DNA of 64,000 bases. Source: Enterobacter mori LMG 25706 (GTDB taxonomy: Bacteria; Pseudomonadota; Gammaproteobacteria; Enterobacterales; Enterobacteriaceae). The translations under genes were made by a program, and so were the position numbers. The DNA lies in the NCBI RefSeq assembly GCF_000211415.1, contig NZ_GL890774.1, positions 18,789 through 82,788 of the forward strand. The letters run 5' to 3'. Of the stretch, positions 1 through 8,773 are shown one piece after another; the first letter of the stretch is position 1, and each line of letters begins with the position of its first letter. The notes below the pieces were generated by a model. The model worked only from the letters and a program-made list of their open reading frames with translations, had not been told where the DNA came from and did no database searches.

Positions 1-6
1 CCTTTT

Positions 7-29
7 CACCAAAAAGGCTATTTTTGGTG
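7..29. other. hairpin overlapping the gmhB stop codon
   Basis: A nine-base inverted repeat (CACCAAAAA / TTTTTGGTG, five-base loop) covers the last gmhB codons and the stop. The T-run follows the stem on the plus strand, not on the gmhB strand, so it is a poor gmhB terminator. It could stop transcription entering gmhB antisense. Function is unproven. Confidence 0.35.
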
Positions 30-584
30 CTTTTTAATCTCTTCAGGCAGGTCTGCCAGACTATTAATTACCCAATCTGCTGCATTCTCTGCTTCTGGCG
101 TCACTGGCTTACCGGTGCGAACTAATATTTTGGTCCCAACCCCCGCAGCAGCAGCTGCCTGCATATCTTCCAGTTTATCGCCCACCATATAAGAGGCAGC
201 CATATCAATGTGCAGAAATTCCTGCGCAGAGATGAACATCCCCGGATGCGGTTTACGGCAAACACAGGTCTGGCGATACTCTTCTACCGTTCCCTGCGGG
301 TGATGCGGACAATAATAGATGCCGTCGAGATCCACACCGCGATCGGCCAGCGACCAGTCCATCCATTCCGTCAGCGTCTCGAACTGCGCTTCGGTGAATT
401 TACCGCGTGCAATACCGGACTGGTTAGTCACAACCACCAGCGCATAACCCATCTCTTTCAGCTGGCGCATGGCATCTATTGCGCCCTCGATAAACTCGAA
501 CTCATCAATCTCATGGACGTAACCATGATCCACATTAATAGTGCCATCACGATCGAGAAAAATTGCGGGTACTGATTTTGCCAC
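18..584 (-). CDS. gmhB: D-glycero-beta-D-manno-heptose-1,7-bisphosphate 7-phosphatase
   Basis: Cytosolic HAD-superfamily phosphatase that removes the 7-phosphate from heptose bisphosphate, a step toward ADP-heptose for the LPS inner core. The 188-residue protein has the HAD nucleophile motif FLDRDGT (Asp11 and Asp13) near the N-terminus. The stretch from CPHHPQG to [10 protein letters not shown] supplies the Cys/His zinc-binding loop typical of Gmh[10 protein letters not shown] is the late acidic HAD motif. The start is GTG, with AGGAG seven bases upstream, as in the E. coli gene. The gene ends close to the window edge; in E. coli an rRNA operon follows here, but that lies outside this window. 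It diverges from metN across a 188-bp gap. Confidence 0.96.
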   Translation of the reverse strand: MAKSVPAIFLDRDGTINVDHGYVHEIDEFEFIEGAIDAMRQLKEMGYALVVVTNQSGIARGKFTEAQFETLTEWMDWSLADRGVDLDGIYYCPHHPQGTVEEYRQTCVCRKPHPGMFISAQEFLHIDMAASYMVGDKLEDMQAAAAAGVGTKILVRTGKPVTPEAENAADWVINSLADLPEEIKKHQK

Positions 585-672
585 CGGTTTGCTCCTGAAA
601 AAGGCATGTTCCGCTAGTATCTCATGAATCGCAGCGCAATAAAGTGCTCATCGCACAGAGTTGGATTGATTT

Positions 673-696
673 AGACGTCTGGATGCCTTAACATCC
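673..696. promoter_or_regulatory. predicted MetJ operator (met boxes)
   Basis: Three adjacent octamers, beginning with the perfect met box AGACGTCT and followed by the weaker GGATGCCT and TAACATCC, lie 77-100 bases before metN. MetJ with S-adenosylmethionine binds tandem met boxes cooperatively, so metNIQ is expected to be repressed when methionine is plentiful. The site is predicted from sequence only. Confidence 0.7.
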
Positions 697-772
697 GTTT
701 TGTTTACGGTCATCACCCGTATCTGGCAGAACAAAATGCCACGGCTAACTTACATATGATAAAAATAATCTA

Positions 773-1804
773 ATGATTAAACTTTCCAATATCACCAAAG
801 TGTTCCAGCAGGGGAACCGAACCATTCAGGCGTTGAACAATGTCAGCCTGCATGTTCCTGCTGGTCAAATTTATGGCGTCATTGGCGCATCGGGTGCAGG
901 TAAAAGTACACTTATCCGTTGTGTTAACCTGCTTGAGCGTCCAACCCAGGGCAGCGTTGAAGTTGGCGGGCAAGAGCTTACCGCCCTCTCAGAGAAAGAA
1001 CTCACTAAAGCACGCCGCCAGATTGGCATGATCTTCCAGCACTTCAACCTGCTGGCTTCCCGTACCGTTTTCGGTAACGTCGCATTACCGCTGGAACTGG
1101 ACAACACGCCTAAAGAAGAAGTGCAGCGTCGCGTCACCGAACTGCTCGACCTCGTGGGACTGGGCGATAAACATGATAGCTACCCGGCGAACCTGTCCGG
1201 TGGGCAGAAACAGCGTGTGGCCATTGCCCGCGCGCTGGCAAGTAATCCTAAGGTGCTGCTGTGCGATGAAGCGACCAGCGCACTGGACCCGGCGACCACT
1301 CGTTCGATTCTGGAACTGCTGAAAGATATTAATCGTCGCCTGGGCCTGACGATCCTCCTTATTACGCACGAAATGGATGTGGTGAAACGCATCTGTGACT
1401 GCGTGGCGGTCATCAGTAACGGTGAACTGATCGAGCAGGACACGGTAAGTGAAGTGTTCTCGCATCCGAAAACTCCGCTGGCGCAGCAGTTTATTCAGTC
1501 CACGCTGCATCTGGATATTCCGGAAGATTATCTGGAACGTCTGAAAACAGAAGCAACGGCAGACAGCGTCCCAATGCTGCGTATGGAATTCACCGGTCAG
1601 TCCGTTGACGCTCCATTACTTTCCGAAACTGCCCGTCGCTTTAACGTGAACAACAACATCATTAGCGCGCAGATGGATTACGCCGGTGGCGTGAAGTTCG
1701 GCATCATGCTGACGGAAATGCACGGGACACAAGAAGAAACCCAGGCGGCGATTGCCTGGCTGCAAGAACACCATGTAAAAGTAGAGGTACTGGGTTATGT
1801 CTGA
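773..1804 (+). CDS. metN: methionine ABC transporter ATP-binding protein
   Basis: ATPase of the high-affinity D/L-methionine importer; it works as a dimer on the cytoplasmic face with MetI. The 343-residue protein carries Walker [10 protein letters not shown] (residues 38-46), the ABC signature LSGGQKQR, Walker [12 protein letters not shown] and the switch histidine in LLITHEMD. The last roughly 100 residues form the NIL/ACT-like regulatory domain that binds methionine and inhibits transport in this family. No clear Shine-Dalgarno sequence precedes the ATG. A five-codon reading frame at 756-773 ends in a TAATG overlap with the start. The gene overlaps metI by 8 bases. Confidence 0.97.
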   Translation: MIKLSNITKVFQQGNRTIQALNNVSLHVPAGQIYGVIGASGAGKSTLIRCVNLLERPTQGSVEVGGQELTALSEKELTKARRQIGMIFQHFNLLASRTVFGNVALPLELDNTPKEEVQRRVTELLDLVGLGDKHDSYPANLSGGQKQRVAIARALASNPKVLLCDEATSALDPATTRSILELLKDINRRLGLTILLITHEMDVVKRICDCVAVISNGELIEQDTVSEVFSHPKTPLAQQFIQSTLHLDIPEDYLERLKTEATADSVPMLRMEFTGQSVDAPLLSETARRFNVNNNIISAQMDYAGGVKFGIMLTEMHGTQEETQAAIAWLQEHHVKVEVLGYV

Positions 1805-2450
1805 GCCGATGATGTGGCTGCTGGTTCGCGGCGTTTGGGAAACGCTGGCAATGACCTTTGTATCGGGCTTCTTTGGTTTTGTGATTGGTCTGCCGGCCGG
1901 CGTCCTGCTGTACGTGACGCGTCCGGGTCAAATCATTGAGAACGCGAAGCTGTATCGCACCCTCTCTGCGCTGGTGAATATCTTCCGTTCTATCCCGTTC
2001 ATTATCCTGCTGGTATGGATGATTCCGTTTACCCGCGTGATCGTCGGAACGTCTATCGGTCTGCAGGCGGCCATCGTTCCGCTAACCGTAGGTGCAGCGC
2101 CGTTTATCGCCCGTATGGTGGAAAACGCCCTGCTGGAGATCCCAACCGGTCTGATCGAAGCCTCCCGCGCAATGGGCGCAACGCCGATGCAGATCGTACG
2201 CAAAGTGCTGCTGCCTGAAGCGTTGCCTGGTCTGGTGAACGCAGCGACCATTACGCTTATTACGCTGGTCGGCTATTCCGCGATGGGTGGCGCAGTCGGT
2301 GCTGGCGGTTTAGGCCAGATCGGCTATCAATATGGCTATATTGGTTATAACGCTACCGTAATGAATACCGTTCTGGTATTGCTGGTTGTGCTGGTTTACT
2401 TAATCCAATTCTCTGGCGATCGCATCGTCCGGGCTGTTACTCACAAATAA
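1797..2450 (+). CDS. metI: methionine ABC transporter permease
   Basis: Inner-membrane permease of the methionine importer; two copies form the channel. The 217 residues hold about five hydrophobic membrane segments. The EAA coupling loop, which docks onto MetN, is visible around [20 protein letters not shown]. Length equals that of E. coli MetI. The ATG lies inside the end of metN (8-base overlap), which implies translational coupling. metQ follows after 40 bases in the same operon. Confidence 0.97.
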   Translation: MSEPMMWLLVRGVWETLAMTFVSGFFGFVIGLPAGVLLYVTRPGQIIENAKLYRTLSALVNIFRSIPFIILLVWMIPFTRVIVGTSIGLQAAIVPLTVGAAPFIARMVENALLEIPTGLIEASRAMGATPMQIVRKVLLPEALPGLVNAATITLITLVGYSAMGGAVGAGGLGQIGYQYGYIGYNATVMNTVLVLLVVLVYLIQFSGDRIVRAVTHK

Positions 2451-2490
2451 CGTTACACACAACACAAACTCGACGAGTTAAGGATAAAAC

Positions 2491-3306
2491 ATGGCGTTTA
2501 AATTAAAGACCCTTGCAGCGGTAGGCGCGCTGATCGGCTCTCTGGCACTGGTGGGTTGCGGTCAGGACGAAAAAGATCCAAACCACATTAAAGTGGGCGT
2601 TATCGTGGGTGCTGAGCAGCAGGTTGCTGAAGTTGCGCAGAAAGTGGCGAAAGAAAAATATGGTCTGGACGTTGAGCTGGTAACCTTCAACGATTACGTG
2701 CTGCCGAACGAAGCGCTGAGCAAAGGCGATATTGACGCCAACGCCTTCCAGCACAAACCATACCTGGATCAGCAGATCAAAGATCGCGGCTACAAGCTCG
2801 TTGCGGCCGGTAACACCTTCGTTTACCCAATTGCCGGTTACTCGAAAAAAATCAAATCGCTTGATGAACTGCAGCCCGGCTCCCAGGTCGCGATCCCTAA
2901 CGACCCAACAAACCTCGGTCGCTCCCTGCTGCTGCTGCAGAAAGTGGGCCTGATTAAACTGAAAGACGGCGTGGGTTTGCTGCCGACTGCACTGGACGTT
3001 ATCGAGAATCCGAAAAATCTGAAACTGGTTGAGCTGGAAGCACCACAGTTGCCACGTTCACTTGACGATGCACAGATCGCACTGGCCGTGATCAACACCA
3101 CTTACGCCAGCCAGATCGGCCTGACCCCTGCGAAAGACGGCATCTTCGTTGAAGATAAAGACTCCCCATACGTCAACCTGATCGTGACTCGCGAAGACAA
3201 CAAAGACGCGGAAAACGTGAAGAAATTTGTTCAGGCTTATCAGTCTGACGAAGTTTACCAGGAAGCCAACAAGGTGTTTAACGGCGGTGCTGTTAAAGGC
3301 TGGTAA
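2491..3306 (+). CDS. metQ: methionine-binding lipoprotein
   Basis: Substrate-binding protein that delivers D- and L-methionine to MetNI. The N-terminus is a lipoprotein signal peptide with lipobox LVGC, so Cys23 should be lipidated and the protein anchored on the periplasmic side. The rest is an NlpA/MetQ-family binding domain (271 residues in all, the usual length). The ATG follows a good AAGGAT ribosome site. It is last in metNIQ, with a hairpin terminator about 25 bases downstream. The paralog NlpA would also fit the fold, but the metNI context decides for MetQ. Confidence 0.97.
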   Translation: MAFKLKTLAAVGALIGSLALVGCGQDEKDPNHIKVGVIVGAEQQVAEVAQKVAKEKYGLDVELVTFNDYVLPNEALSKGDIDANAFQHKPYLDQQIKDRGYKLVAAGNTFVYPIAGYSKKIKSLDELQPGSQVAIPNDPTNLGRSLLLLQKVGLIKLKDGVGLLPTALDVIENPKNLKLVELEAPQLPRSLDDAQIALAVINTTYASQIGLTPAKDGIFVEDKDSPYVNLIVTREDNKDAENVKKFVQAYQSDEVYQEANKVFNGGAVKGW

Positions 3307-3331
3307 TCTCCTCTCAGTGTAATATCATCAG

Positions 3332-3358
3332 GACGGGCTTATGCCCGTCTTGTCATTT
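3332..3358 (+). terminator. terminator after metQ
   Basis: The seven-base GC-rich stem GACGGGC/GCCCGTC with a four-base loop is followed by a moderately T-rich tail (TTGTCATTT). It lies 26 bases after the metQ stop and before rcsF. Confidence 0.7.
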
Positions 3359-3412
3359 ATGCAGGCAACTGATTCAATATCCGTTGTTTTGATTATCCAT
3401 TGAGGAACTATT

Positions 3413-3817
3413 ATGCGTGCTTTACCGATCTGTCTCTTAGCACTCATGCTGAGCGGCTGTTCTATGCTAAGCAGATCTCCTGTTGAACCTGTTCAAAGCA
3501 CAGCAACCCCGCCAAAAGCGGAGCCAGCAAAACCGAAAGCGCCTCGCCCTGCACCGGTACGCATTATCACTAAAGCCGACGATCTCGTGGGCAAGCCATT
3601 CCGTGAACTGGGTGAAGTGAGCGGCGAATCCTGCCAGGCAACGAATCAGGACTCTCCTCCAAACATTCCAACGGCCCGCAAGCGTATGCAGATTAACGCG
3701 TCCAAAATGAAAGCCAACGCGGTGCTGCTGCACAGCTGTGAAGTGACCAGCGGTACGCCAGGATGTTATCGTCAGGCTGTTTGTATCGGTTCTGCACTAA
3801 ACATTACGGCGAAATGA
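3413..3817 (+). CDS. rcsF: outer-membrane stress-sensing lipoprotein of the Rcs phosphorelay
   Basis: Lipoprotein that senses LPS and peptidoglycan damage and activates the Rcs phosphorelay through IgaA. The 134-residue protein has a short signal peptide ending in LSGC, making Cys16 the lipidated residue. A proline- and lysine-rich linker (about residues 22-45) is the region that in E. coli is threaded through BamA-OMP complexes. The compact C-terminal domain has four cysteines that form two disulfides in the E. coli protein. The stop overlaps the trmO start (ATGA). bamA, its known partner, is elsewhere in this window. Confidence 0.95.
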   Translation: MRALPICLLALMLSGCSMLSRSPVEPVQSTATPPKAEPAKPKAPRPAPVRIITKADDLVGKPFRELGEVSGESCQATNQDSPPNIPTARKRMQINASKMKANAVLLHSCEVTSGTPGCYRQAVCIGSALNITAK

Positions 3818-4521
3818 GTGCATTTCAGTTTGAGCAAATAGGCGTTATCCACTCTCCTTATAAAGAGAAATTCGCCGTACCGCGCCAGCCCGGTCTGGTG
3901 ACACGGGGCGGCGGCGAGCTTCATCTGATCGCGCCCTACAATCAGGCCGATGCGGTACGCGGGCTCGACGCCTTCAGCCACCTGTGGGTTGTCTTTGTGT
4001 TTCACCAGACCATGGAAGGTGGCTGGCGCCCTACGGTGCGCCCTCCTCGTCTGGGAGGAAATGCAAGAATGGGTGTTTTCGCCACCCGTTCGACCTTTCG
4101 TCCCAACCCCATCGGCATGTCGCTGGTTGAACTGAAAGGTATACGCTGTCAGAAGGATCAAGTGATCCTCGAGTTAGGCAGTCTTGACCTGGTGGATGGC
4201 ACGCCGGTTATCGACATCAAGCCGTATTTGCCTTTCGCTGAAGCGCTACCGGACGCCCGGGCAAGTTATGCTCAGGACGCCCCACAGGCCGATATGCCGG
4301 TACACTTCACGCCTGAGCTCACCGTCCAGATACATCAGCTCGAAAAGCGTTATCCCCATCTTCGGGACTTTATCGTTGAAGTACTGGCGCAGGACCCTCG
4401 TCCCGCCTACCGAAAAGAAGAGGAAGCCGGTAAAACCTATGCCGTCTGGCTACTGGATTTTAACGTGCGCTGGCGCGTAACCGGGGCAGGTTTTGAAGTG
4501 TTTGCCCTGGAACCCAGGTAA
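3814..4521 (+). CDS. trmO: tRNA (N6-threonylcarbamoyladenosine37-N6)-methyltransferase
   Basis: SAM-dependent methyltransferase that adds a methyl group to t6A at position 37 of certain threonine tRNAs (formerly tsaA/yaeB). The 235-residue protein keeps the TrmO/UPF0066 features: the N-terminal GVIHSPYKEKFAVPRQPG, then GVFATRSTFRPNPIGMS. The ATG at 3814, overlapping the rcsF stop, gives exactly the E. coli length; an in-frame upstream extension lies inside rcsF and is not needed. Co-transcription with rcsF is likely. Confidence 0.95.
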   Translation: MSAFQFEQIGVIHSPYKEKFAVPRQPGLVTRGGGELHLIAPYNQADAVRGLDAFSHLWVVFVFHQTMEGGWRPTVRPPRLGGNARMGVFATRSTFRPNPIGMSLVELKGIRCQKDQVILELGSLDLVDGTPVIDIKPYLPFAEALPDARASYAQDAPQADMPVHFTPELTVQIHQLEKRYPHLRDFIVEVLAQDPRPAYRKEEEAGKTYAVWLLDFNVRWRVTGAGFEVFALEPR

Positions 4522-4633
4522 TTTTAACCTCCTCTCTTTTGGCATCTTTGCCACACTGGTAAACTAAACCACTTTTTTTGTGTCAGGTTGGCCTTTAAGC
4601 CAGCCCTACTCGTCGAAACGGAACCGTAACAAC

Positions 4634-6352
4634 ATGCGTACTAGCCAATATCTGCTCTCCACTTTAAAGGAGACACCTGCCGACGCCGAAGTGATCAGCC
4701 ATCAGCTGATGCTGCGCGCCGGGATGATCCGCAAGCTGGCCTCCGGGTTATACACCTGGCTGCCGACCGGCGTGCGCGTCCTGAAAAAAGTCGAAAACAT
4801 CGTGCGTGAAGAGATGAACAACGCCGGTGCAATCGAGGTGTTAATGCCGGTCGTTCAGCCCTCTGAACTGTGGCAGGAGAGCGGTCGCTGGGAGCAGTAC
4901 GGTCCGGAACTGCTGCGTATTGCCGATCGCGGCGATCGTCCGTTTGTCCTCGGCCCAACGCATGAAGAAGTCATTACCGATCTGATCCGTAATGAGCTGA
5001 GCTCTTACAAACAGCTGCCGCTGAACTTCTTCCAGATCCAGACCAAATTCCGTGACGAAGTGCGTCCACGCTTTGGCGTCATGCGCTCTCGCGAATTCCT
5101 GATGAAAGATGCCTACTCTTTCCATACTTCTCAGGAATCGCTGCAAGAGACTTACGACGCCATGTACGCTGCGTACAGCAAAATCTTCTCCCGCATGGGT
5201 CTGGATTTCCGTGCGGTGCAGGCTGATACGGGTTCTATTGGCGGTAGTGCATCCCATGAGTTCCAGGTACTGGCACAGAGTGGTGAAGACGATGTGATCT
5301 TCTCTGACTCCTCTGATTACGCGGCAAACATCGAGTTTGCTGAAGCACTGGCACCAAAAACGCCACGCGCTGCTGCCACCGAAGAGATGAAGCTGGTTGA
5401 TACGCCAAACGCGAAAACCATCGCCGAGCTGGTTGAACAGTTCAACCTGCCGATTGAGAAAACGGTAAAAACCTTGCTGGTAAAATCCACCGAAGGTAGC
5501 GCATACCCGCTGGTTGCCCTGCTGGTCCGTGGCGATCACGAGCTGAACGAAGTGAAAGCCGAGAAGCTGCCGCAGGTTGCCAGCCCGCTGACCTTCGCCA
5601 CGGAAGCGGAAATCCGCGCCGTTGTGAATGCGGGTCCAGGTTCACTGGGTCCAGTCAATCTGCCCGTTCCGGTTGTTATTGACCGCACGGTTGCCGCAAT
5701 GAGCGACTTCTCTGCTGGTGCAAACATCGACGGTAAGCACTACTTCGGCATCAACTGGGATCGCGACGTGGCGACGCCAGAAGTAGCCGACATCCGTAAC
5801 GTGGTCGCAGGCGATCCAAGCCCGGACGGCCAGGGTACGCTGATGATCAAGCGCGGTATCGAAGTGGGTCATATCTTCCAGCTGGGCGATAAATACTCCC
5901 GCGCGATGAACGCTGCCGTTCAGGGCGAAGATGGCCGTAACCAGGTTCTGACAATGGGCTGCTACGGTATCGGTGTAACGCGCGTAGTTGCTGCGGCTAT
6001 CGAGCAAAACTACGACGAGCGTGGCATCGTCTGGCCTGACAACATCGCGCCGTTCCAGGTTGCGATTCTGCCAATGAACATGCATAAGTCTTACCGCGTG
6101 CAGGAACTGGCGGAAAAACTTTACGCTGAGCTGCGCGCCAAGGGCATCGACGTGCTGATGGATGACCGTAAAGAGCGTCCTGGCGTGATGTTTGCTGATA
6201 TGGAACTGATCGGTATTCCGCACACCGTTGTCATCGGCGACCGTAACCTCGACAGCGACGAGATTGAATACAAATACCGTCGCAGCGGCGAGAAACAGAT
6301 GATCAAGACTGGCGACATTCTTGATTACCTGGTGAAAGCCATTAAAGGTTAA
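4634..6352 (+). CDS. proS: prolyl-tRNA synthetase
   Basis: Class II aminoacyl-tRNA synthetase that charges tRNA-Pro. At 572 residues it is the bacterial long form. It has the class II catalytic motifs ([21 protein letters not shown] region; late GCYGIGVTR), an editing insertion at about residues 220-410 that deacylates Ala-tRNA-Pro, and a C-terminal anticodon-binding domain. The start [13 protein letters not shown] matches the family; an 18-codon upstream extension is open but not conserved. The gene stands alone, and a strong terminator follows directly. Confidence 0.98.
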   Translation: MRTSQYLLSTLKETPADAEVISHQLMLRAGMIRKLASGLYTWLPTGVRVLKKVENIVREEMNNAGAIEVLMPVVQPSELWQESGRWEQYGPELLRIADRGDRPFVLGPTHEEVITDLIRNELSSYKQLPLNFFQIQTKFRDEVRPRFGVMRSREFLMKDAYSFHTSQESLQETYDAMYAAYSKIFSRMGLDFRAVQADTGSIGGSASHEFQVLAQSGEDDVIFSDSSDYAANIEFAEALAPKTPRAAATEEMKLVDTPNAKTIAELVEQFNLPIEKTVKTLLVKSTEGSAYPLVALLVRGDHELNEVKAEKLPQVASPLTFATEAEIRAVVNAGPGSLGPVNLPVPVVIDRTVAAMSDFSAGANIDGKHYFGINWDRDVATPEVADIRNVVAGDPSPDGQGTLMIKRGIEVGHIFQLGDKYSRAMNAAVQGEDGRNQVLTMGCYGIGVTRVVAAAIEQNYDERGIVWPDNIAPFQVAILPMNMHKSYRVQELAEKLYAELRAKGIDVLMDDRKERPGVMFADMELIGIPHTVVIGDRNLDSDEIEYKYRRSGEKQMIKTGDILDYLVKAIKG

Positions 6353-6354
6353 GA

Positions 6355-6385
6355 AACAAAAAACCCCGCTCCGGCGGGGTTTTTT
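6355..6385. terminator. bidirectional terminator between proS and nlpE
   Basis: The stem CCCCGC/GCGGGG has a four-base loop, with an A-rich run on the left and TTTTTT on the right. It can therefore terminate proS on the plus strand and nlpE on the minus strand, the two genes being convergent. Confidence 0.9.
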
Positions 6386-6402
6386 AATGGCGCTACGTCA
6401 GC

Positions 6403-7101
6403 TTATTTACTGTCGCAGTTTTTACCTGCAACAAATTTCGCGTCTTTATCGGCCACCAGAGTTTTCACCATCTCACCGCTGTCCGGGTTCGGCTCCAGGG
6501 TAAAGTGACCATCCACCGTCAGCAGAACCGGCTTGCTGTCGTTGCCGCGCGCCACGGCATAATCACGCTCCAGCTGAGCATTGTTTGCCACGCTGACTTT
6601 CTTACCGGTGACGCAATCGGTGAAGATTGCCGCATCTGCCATGTAGAAATACATTCCTCGCATCGCCATTGGCGTGGCAGGCAGTGCCGCTTTTACCGGG
6701 GCGAGCGTGTAATTGAACTGAGACTCAATAGGATTGCCTTCACGGTCAAGCATTTCCATGCTGTCACCTTTAGGGCGGAACCAGGTTTTCTCCCCGGTCG
6801 TATCCGTCAGGACCAGCTTCTCAGCCGTACGTGCCCAGGTGCCGTAAGTCCCAAACGAAGAAGGCTCTTTCGCGCCCTGATAGCGCTGGTTCATTACCCA
6901 TGTGCCGTCTTTTTGCAGGAACAGGGATGTTTCGATGCCCTCACAGTCCGCACAAGGCAATACGCCACGCCAGCTCTGCTGCATCGGCTTTAATTCTTCC
7001 GTTTGCGTAGGCTGTAATACCTGCGTTTCCGAACGGTTGTTACACCCAAAAAGCGCAAACAGCGTACTCGCTGCCAGCGCTGACCATAATACTTTTTTCA
7101 C
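6403..7101 (-). CDS. nlpE: outer-membrane lipoprotein NlpE, Cpx pathway activator
   Basis: Lipoprotein that signals surface attachment and lipoprotein-sorting defects to the Cpx two-component system; also called CutF for copper tolerance. The 232-residue protein has a signal peptide with lipobox ALFGC (Cys20). The N-terminal domain carries a CxxC motif (Cys50, Cys53). A C-terminal OB-like domain has a second cysteine pair (FTDC, KNC) whose disulfide reports redox stress in E. coli. The start is GTG with AAGGAA upstream. In E. coli K-12 yaeF lies between nlpE and proS; it is absent here. Confidence 0.94.
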   Translation of the reverse strand: MKKVLWSALAASTLFALFGCNNRSETQVLQPTQTEELKPMQQSWRGVLPCADCEGIETSLFLQKDGTWVMNQRYQGAKEPSSFGTYGTWARTAEKLVLTDTTGEKTWFRPKGDSMEMLDREGNPIESQFNYTLAPVKAALPATPMAMRGMYFYMADAAIFTDCVTGKKVSVANNAQLERDYAVARGNDSKPVLLTVDGHFTLEPNPDSGEMVKTLVADKDAKFVAGKNCDSK

Positions 7102-7135
7102 AATGAATTCCTTATGAAAAGTGTGTTCCCTTTCG

Positions 7136-7558
7136 TCACTCTGTAGGGCGACGAACTTTACCGCGTAATGCTTTCACTGTGGATTTCTGCGCCTTTGACG
7201 ACAGCCGACGCTCTTTCGATGCACGTGTGGGCCGCGTTGCCCGACGGCTTTTCTGCACTGTCGTTAATTCTTTAATCATCGCCACCAGCCTCGCAATCGC
7301 CGCTTCCCGGTTTAACTCCTGGCTGCGGTACTCCTGCGCTTTAATCACAATGACGCCATCGCTGGTGATCAGATGATGGCTGGCGGCAAGCAGACTTTCT
7401 TTATAATACTCTGGCAGGCTGGAGACCCGAATGTCAAAGCGCAAATGGATAGCCGTTGAGGCCTTGTTAACGTGCTGACCGCCCGCGCCCTGCGCCCGGA
7501 TGGCAGTGATCTCCAGCTCGTTATCCGGAATGCTGACGTTTCGGGACAAAACAATCAT
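7136..7558 (-). CDS. arfB: alternative ribosome-rescue peptidyl-tRNA hydrolase
   Basis: Rescues ribosomes stalled on mRNAs without a stop codon by hydrolysing the peptidyl-tRNA (formerly yaeJ). The 140-residue protein has the class I release-factor GGQ motif at residues 26-28 ([12 protein letters not shown]). A long basic C-terminal tail, rich in Arg and Lys ([14 protein letters not shown]), inserts into the empty mRNA channel in E. coli ArfB. The ATG at 7558 overlaps the yaeQ stop by four bases and gives the E. coli length; a five-codon extension upstream is less likely. Confidence 0.96.
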   Translation of the reverse strand: MIVLSRNVSIPDNELEITAIRAQGAGGQHVNKASTAIHLRFDIRVSSLPEYYKESLLAASHHLITSDGVIVIKAQEYRSQELNREAAIARLVAMIKELTTVQKSRRATRPTRASKERRLSSKAQKSTVKALRGKVRRPTE

Positions 7559-8100
7559 GACGCCGGTTGCCACGCCGTCAAATGGATTTCCAGATTATTC
7601 TGAGAATCAGAAAGCCAGATCGCACCGTCCTGAATCGTCGCCTGCAGGACCATCGTTCGGCCAGCAAACTCGCTCAGTTGCGCCAGCTGCTCATCATCCA
7701 GATACCAAACGGTGAGATTTTTAAACTGTCCGCACTTGCTCTTGTTTTGCTGCCACCAGATCTCCGCAGCGCGTTGATTATACGCGAATAACGCCACGTC
7801 AGCGGACTGGGTGCACGCCTTTTTAATCCTGCGTTCATCCGGCAGGCCAAGCTCAATCCACAAATCGATACCGAGATGATCGTTGCGCAGCCAGGCTTCG
7901 GGTTCATCTTCCGCACTCAAACCACGCGTAAATTGCAAACGCTCGTCGGCGTATTTAATCCACGCCAGCAGGCGCAGCATCATGCGTTCCTGGGTTTCAG
8001 AGGGGTGACGCGCCAGCGTCAATGACGCATCAAGGAACTGGTTGCGGTCAAGATCCGCCACATTGACCACAGCTTTATAAATTGTCGCTTTCAGCGCCAT
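7555..8100 (-). CDS. yaeQ: YaeQ family protein
   Basis: Conserved 181-residue protein, the same length as E. coli YaeQ. The family adopts a fold related to PD-(D/E)XK nucleases, but its biochemical role is not established; early work proposed a link to RfaH-like transcription elongation control, which is not settled. No signal peptide or membrane segment is visible. It is the first gene of a two-gene unit, with its stop overlapping the arfB start (ATGA), so the two are probably translated together. Confidence 0.9.
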   Translation of the reverse strand: MALKATIYKAVVNVADLDRNQFLDASLTLARHPSETQERMMLRLLAWIKYADERLQFTRGLSAEDEPEAWLRNDHLGIDLWIELGLPDERRIKKACTQSADVALFAYNQRAAEIWWQQNKSKCGQFKNLTVWYLDDEQLAQLSEFAGRTMVLQATIQDGAIWLSDSQNNLEIHLTAWQPAS

Positions 8101-8211
8101 CAGAGAACTCCTTTCGATTCAGGCGGACATTGTAGCGAAAACCGGAGCAAAACGCTGTTACGAGGTGATGAATAGTGCGCTATCAAGGCGCTGATATTGC
8201 TTAAATGAGTA

Positions 8212-8220
8212 TGGTATAGT
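8212..8220 (+). promoter_or_regulatory. possible extended -10 promoter of yaeP-rof
   Basis: TATAGT preceded by TG one base upstream forms an extended -10 element about 76 bases before the yaeP start. No convincing -35 is seen, which such promoters can do without. Predicted by eye. Confidence 0.4.
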
Positions 8221-8296
8221 CACCTTGCTAAACCGAGTTTATCTTCGTAGGCTTAATGATATCTCACAGTAAGTCAGTGCGCTGGCGGGAGGGGAT

Positions 8297-8497
8297 GTGA
8301 ATAATTATTGTGAGTTAATTCGCAAACGGTATGCGGAAATCGCCAGCGGCGATCTGGGATATGTCCCGGACGCGTTGGGCTGTGTATTGAAGGTGCTTAA
8401 TGAAGTGGCCTCTGATGAGAGCCTTTCAGAGTCGGTCAGGGAAAAAGCAGCGTATGCTGCGGCGAATTTACTGGTGAGCGATTATGTCGATGAATGA
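8297..8497 (+). CDS. yaeP: YaeP family small protein
   Basis: A 66-residue conserved enterobacterial protein (UPF0253) of unknown function. It begins with GTG behind the purine-rich ribosome site GGGAGGGG; an ATG two bases earlier is out of frame and stops at once. The sequence is acidic and helical-looking, without a signal peptide or cysteine cluster. It overlaps rof by 8 bases. The tight coupling suggests it is made together with the Rho inhibitor Rof, but no functional link can be read from the sequence. Confidence 0.92.
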   Translation: MNNYCELIRKRYAEIASGDLGYVPDALGCVLKVLNEVASDESLSESVREKAAYAAANLLVSDYVDE

Positions 8498-8744
8498 TAC
8501 TTATCAACCCATCAATTGTGATGACTATGACAACCTCGAACTCGCCTGCCAGCATCATTTAATACTGACGCTGGAGCTAAAAGATGGCGAAGTGTTGAAG
8601 GCGAAAGCCAGCGATTTGGTTTCGCGTAAGAATGTGGAATATCTTATAGTGGAAGATGCCGGCGCGACGCGCGAGCTTCGTCTGGACAAAATTGCCAGCT
8701 TCAGCCACCCGGAAATCGGTACCGTTGTGGTAAGCGAATCCTGA
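8490..8744 (+). CDS. rof: Rho-binding antiterminator Rof
   Basis: Small cytosolic protein (84 residues, formerly yaeO) that binds the transcription terminator Rho and blocks its RNA-binding site, lowering Rho-dependent termination. The conserved N-terminal [17 protein letters not shown] and the Sm-like beta core (LTLELKDGE through [14 protein letters not shown]) are intact. The ATG at 8490 gives the E. coli length; another ATG two codons earlier is possible. The start lies inside the end of yaeP. The gene is convergent with tilS, a hairpin occupying the 28-bp gap. Confidence 0.95.
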   Translation: MNDTYQPINCDDYDNLELACQHHLILTLELKDGEVLKAKASDLVSRKNVEYLIVEDAGATRELRLDKIASFSHPEIGTVVVSES

Positions 8745-8752
8745 TGACACTC

Positions 8753-8773
8753 ACGGGCAGCCCGGCTGCCCGT
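8753..8773. terminator. hairpin between convergent rof and tilS
   Basis: A perfect eight-base stem ACGGGCAG/CTGCCCGT with a five-base loop sits between the rof and tilS stops and touches the tilS stop codon. There is no T-run on either side, so it is either a weak terminator or an mRNA 3'-end stabiliser. Confidence 0.5.

Noticed and set aside
7-29. Hairpin at the left edge taken as the gmhB terminator
   Set aside because: The T-run is on the wrong side for gmhB; on the gmhB strand the stem is followed by AAAAGG. Kept only as a hairpin of unknown role.
8101-8296. A hidden small gene in the yaeQ-yaeP gap
   Set aside because: No frame with a ribosome site and conserved-looking sequence was seen in the 196 bases; it fits a divergent promoter region.
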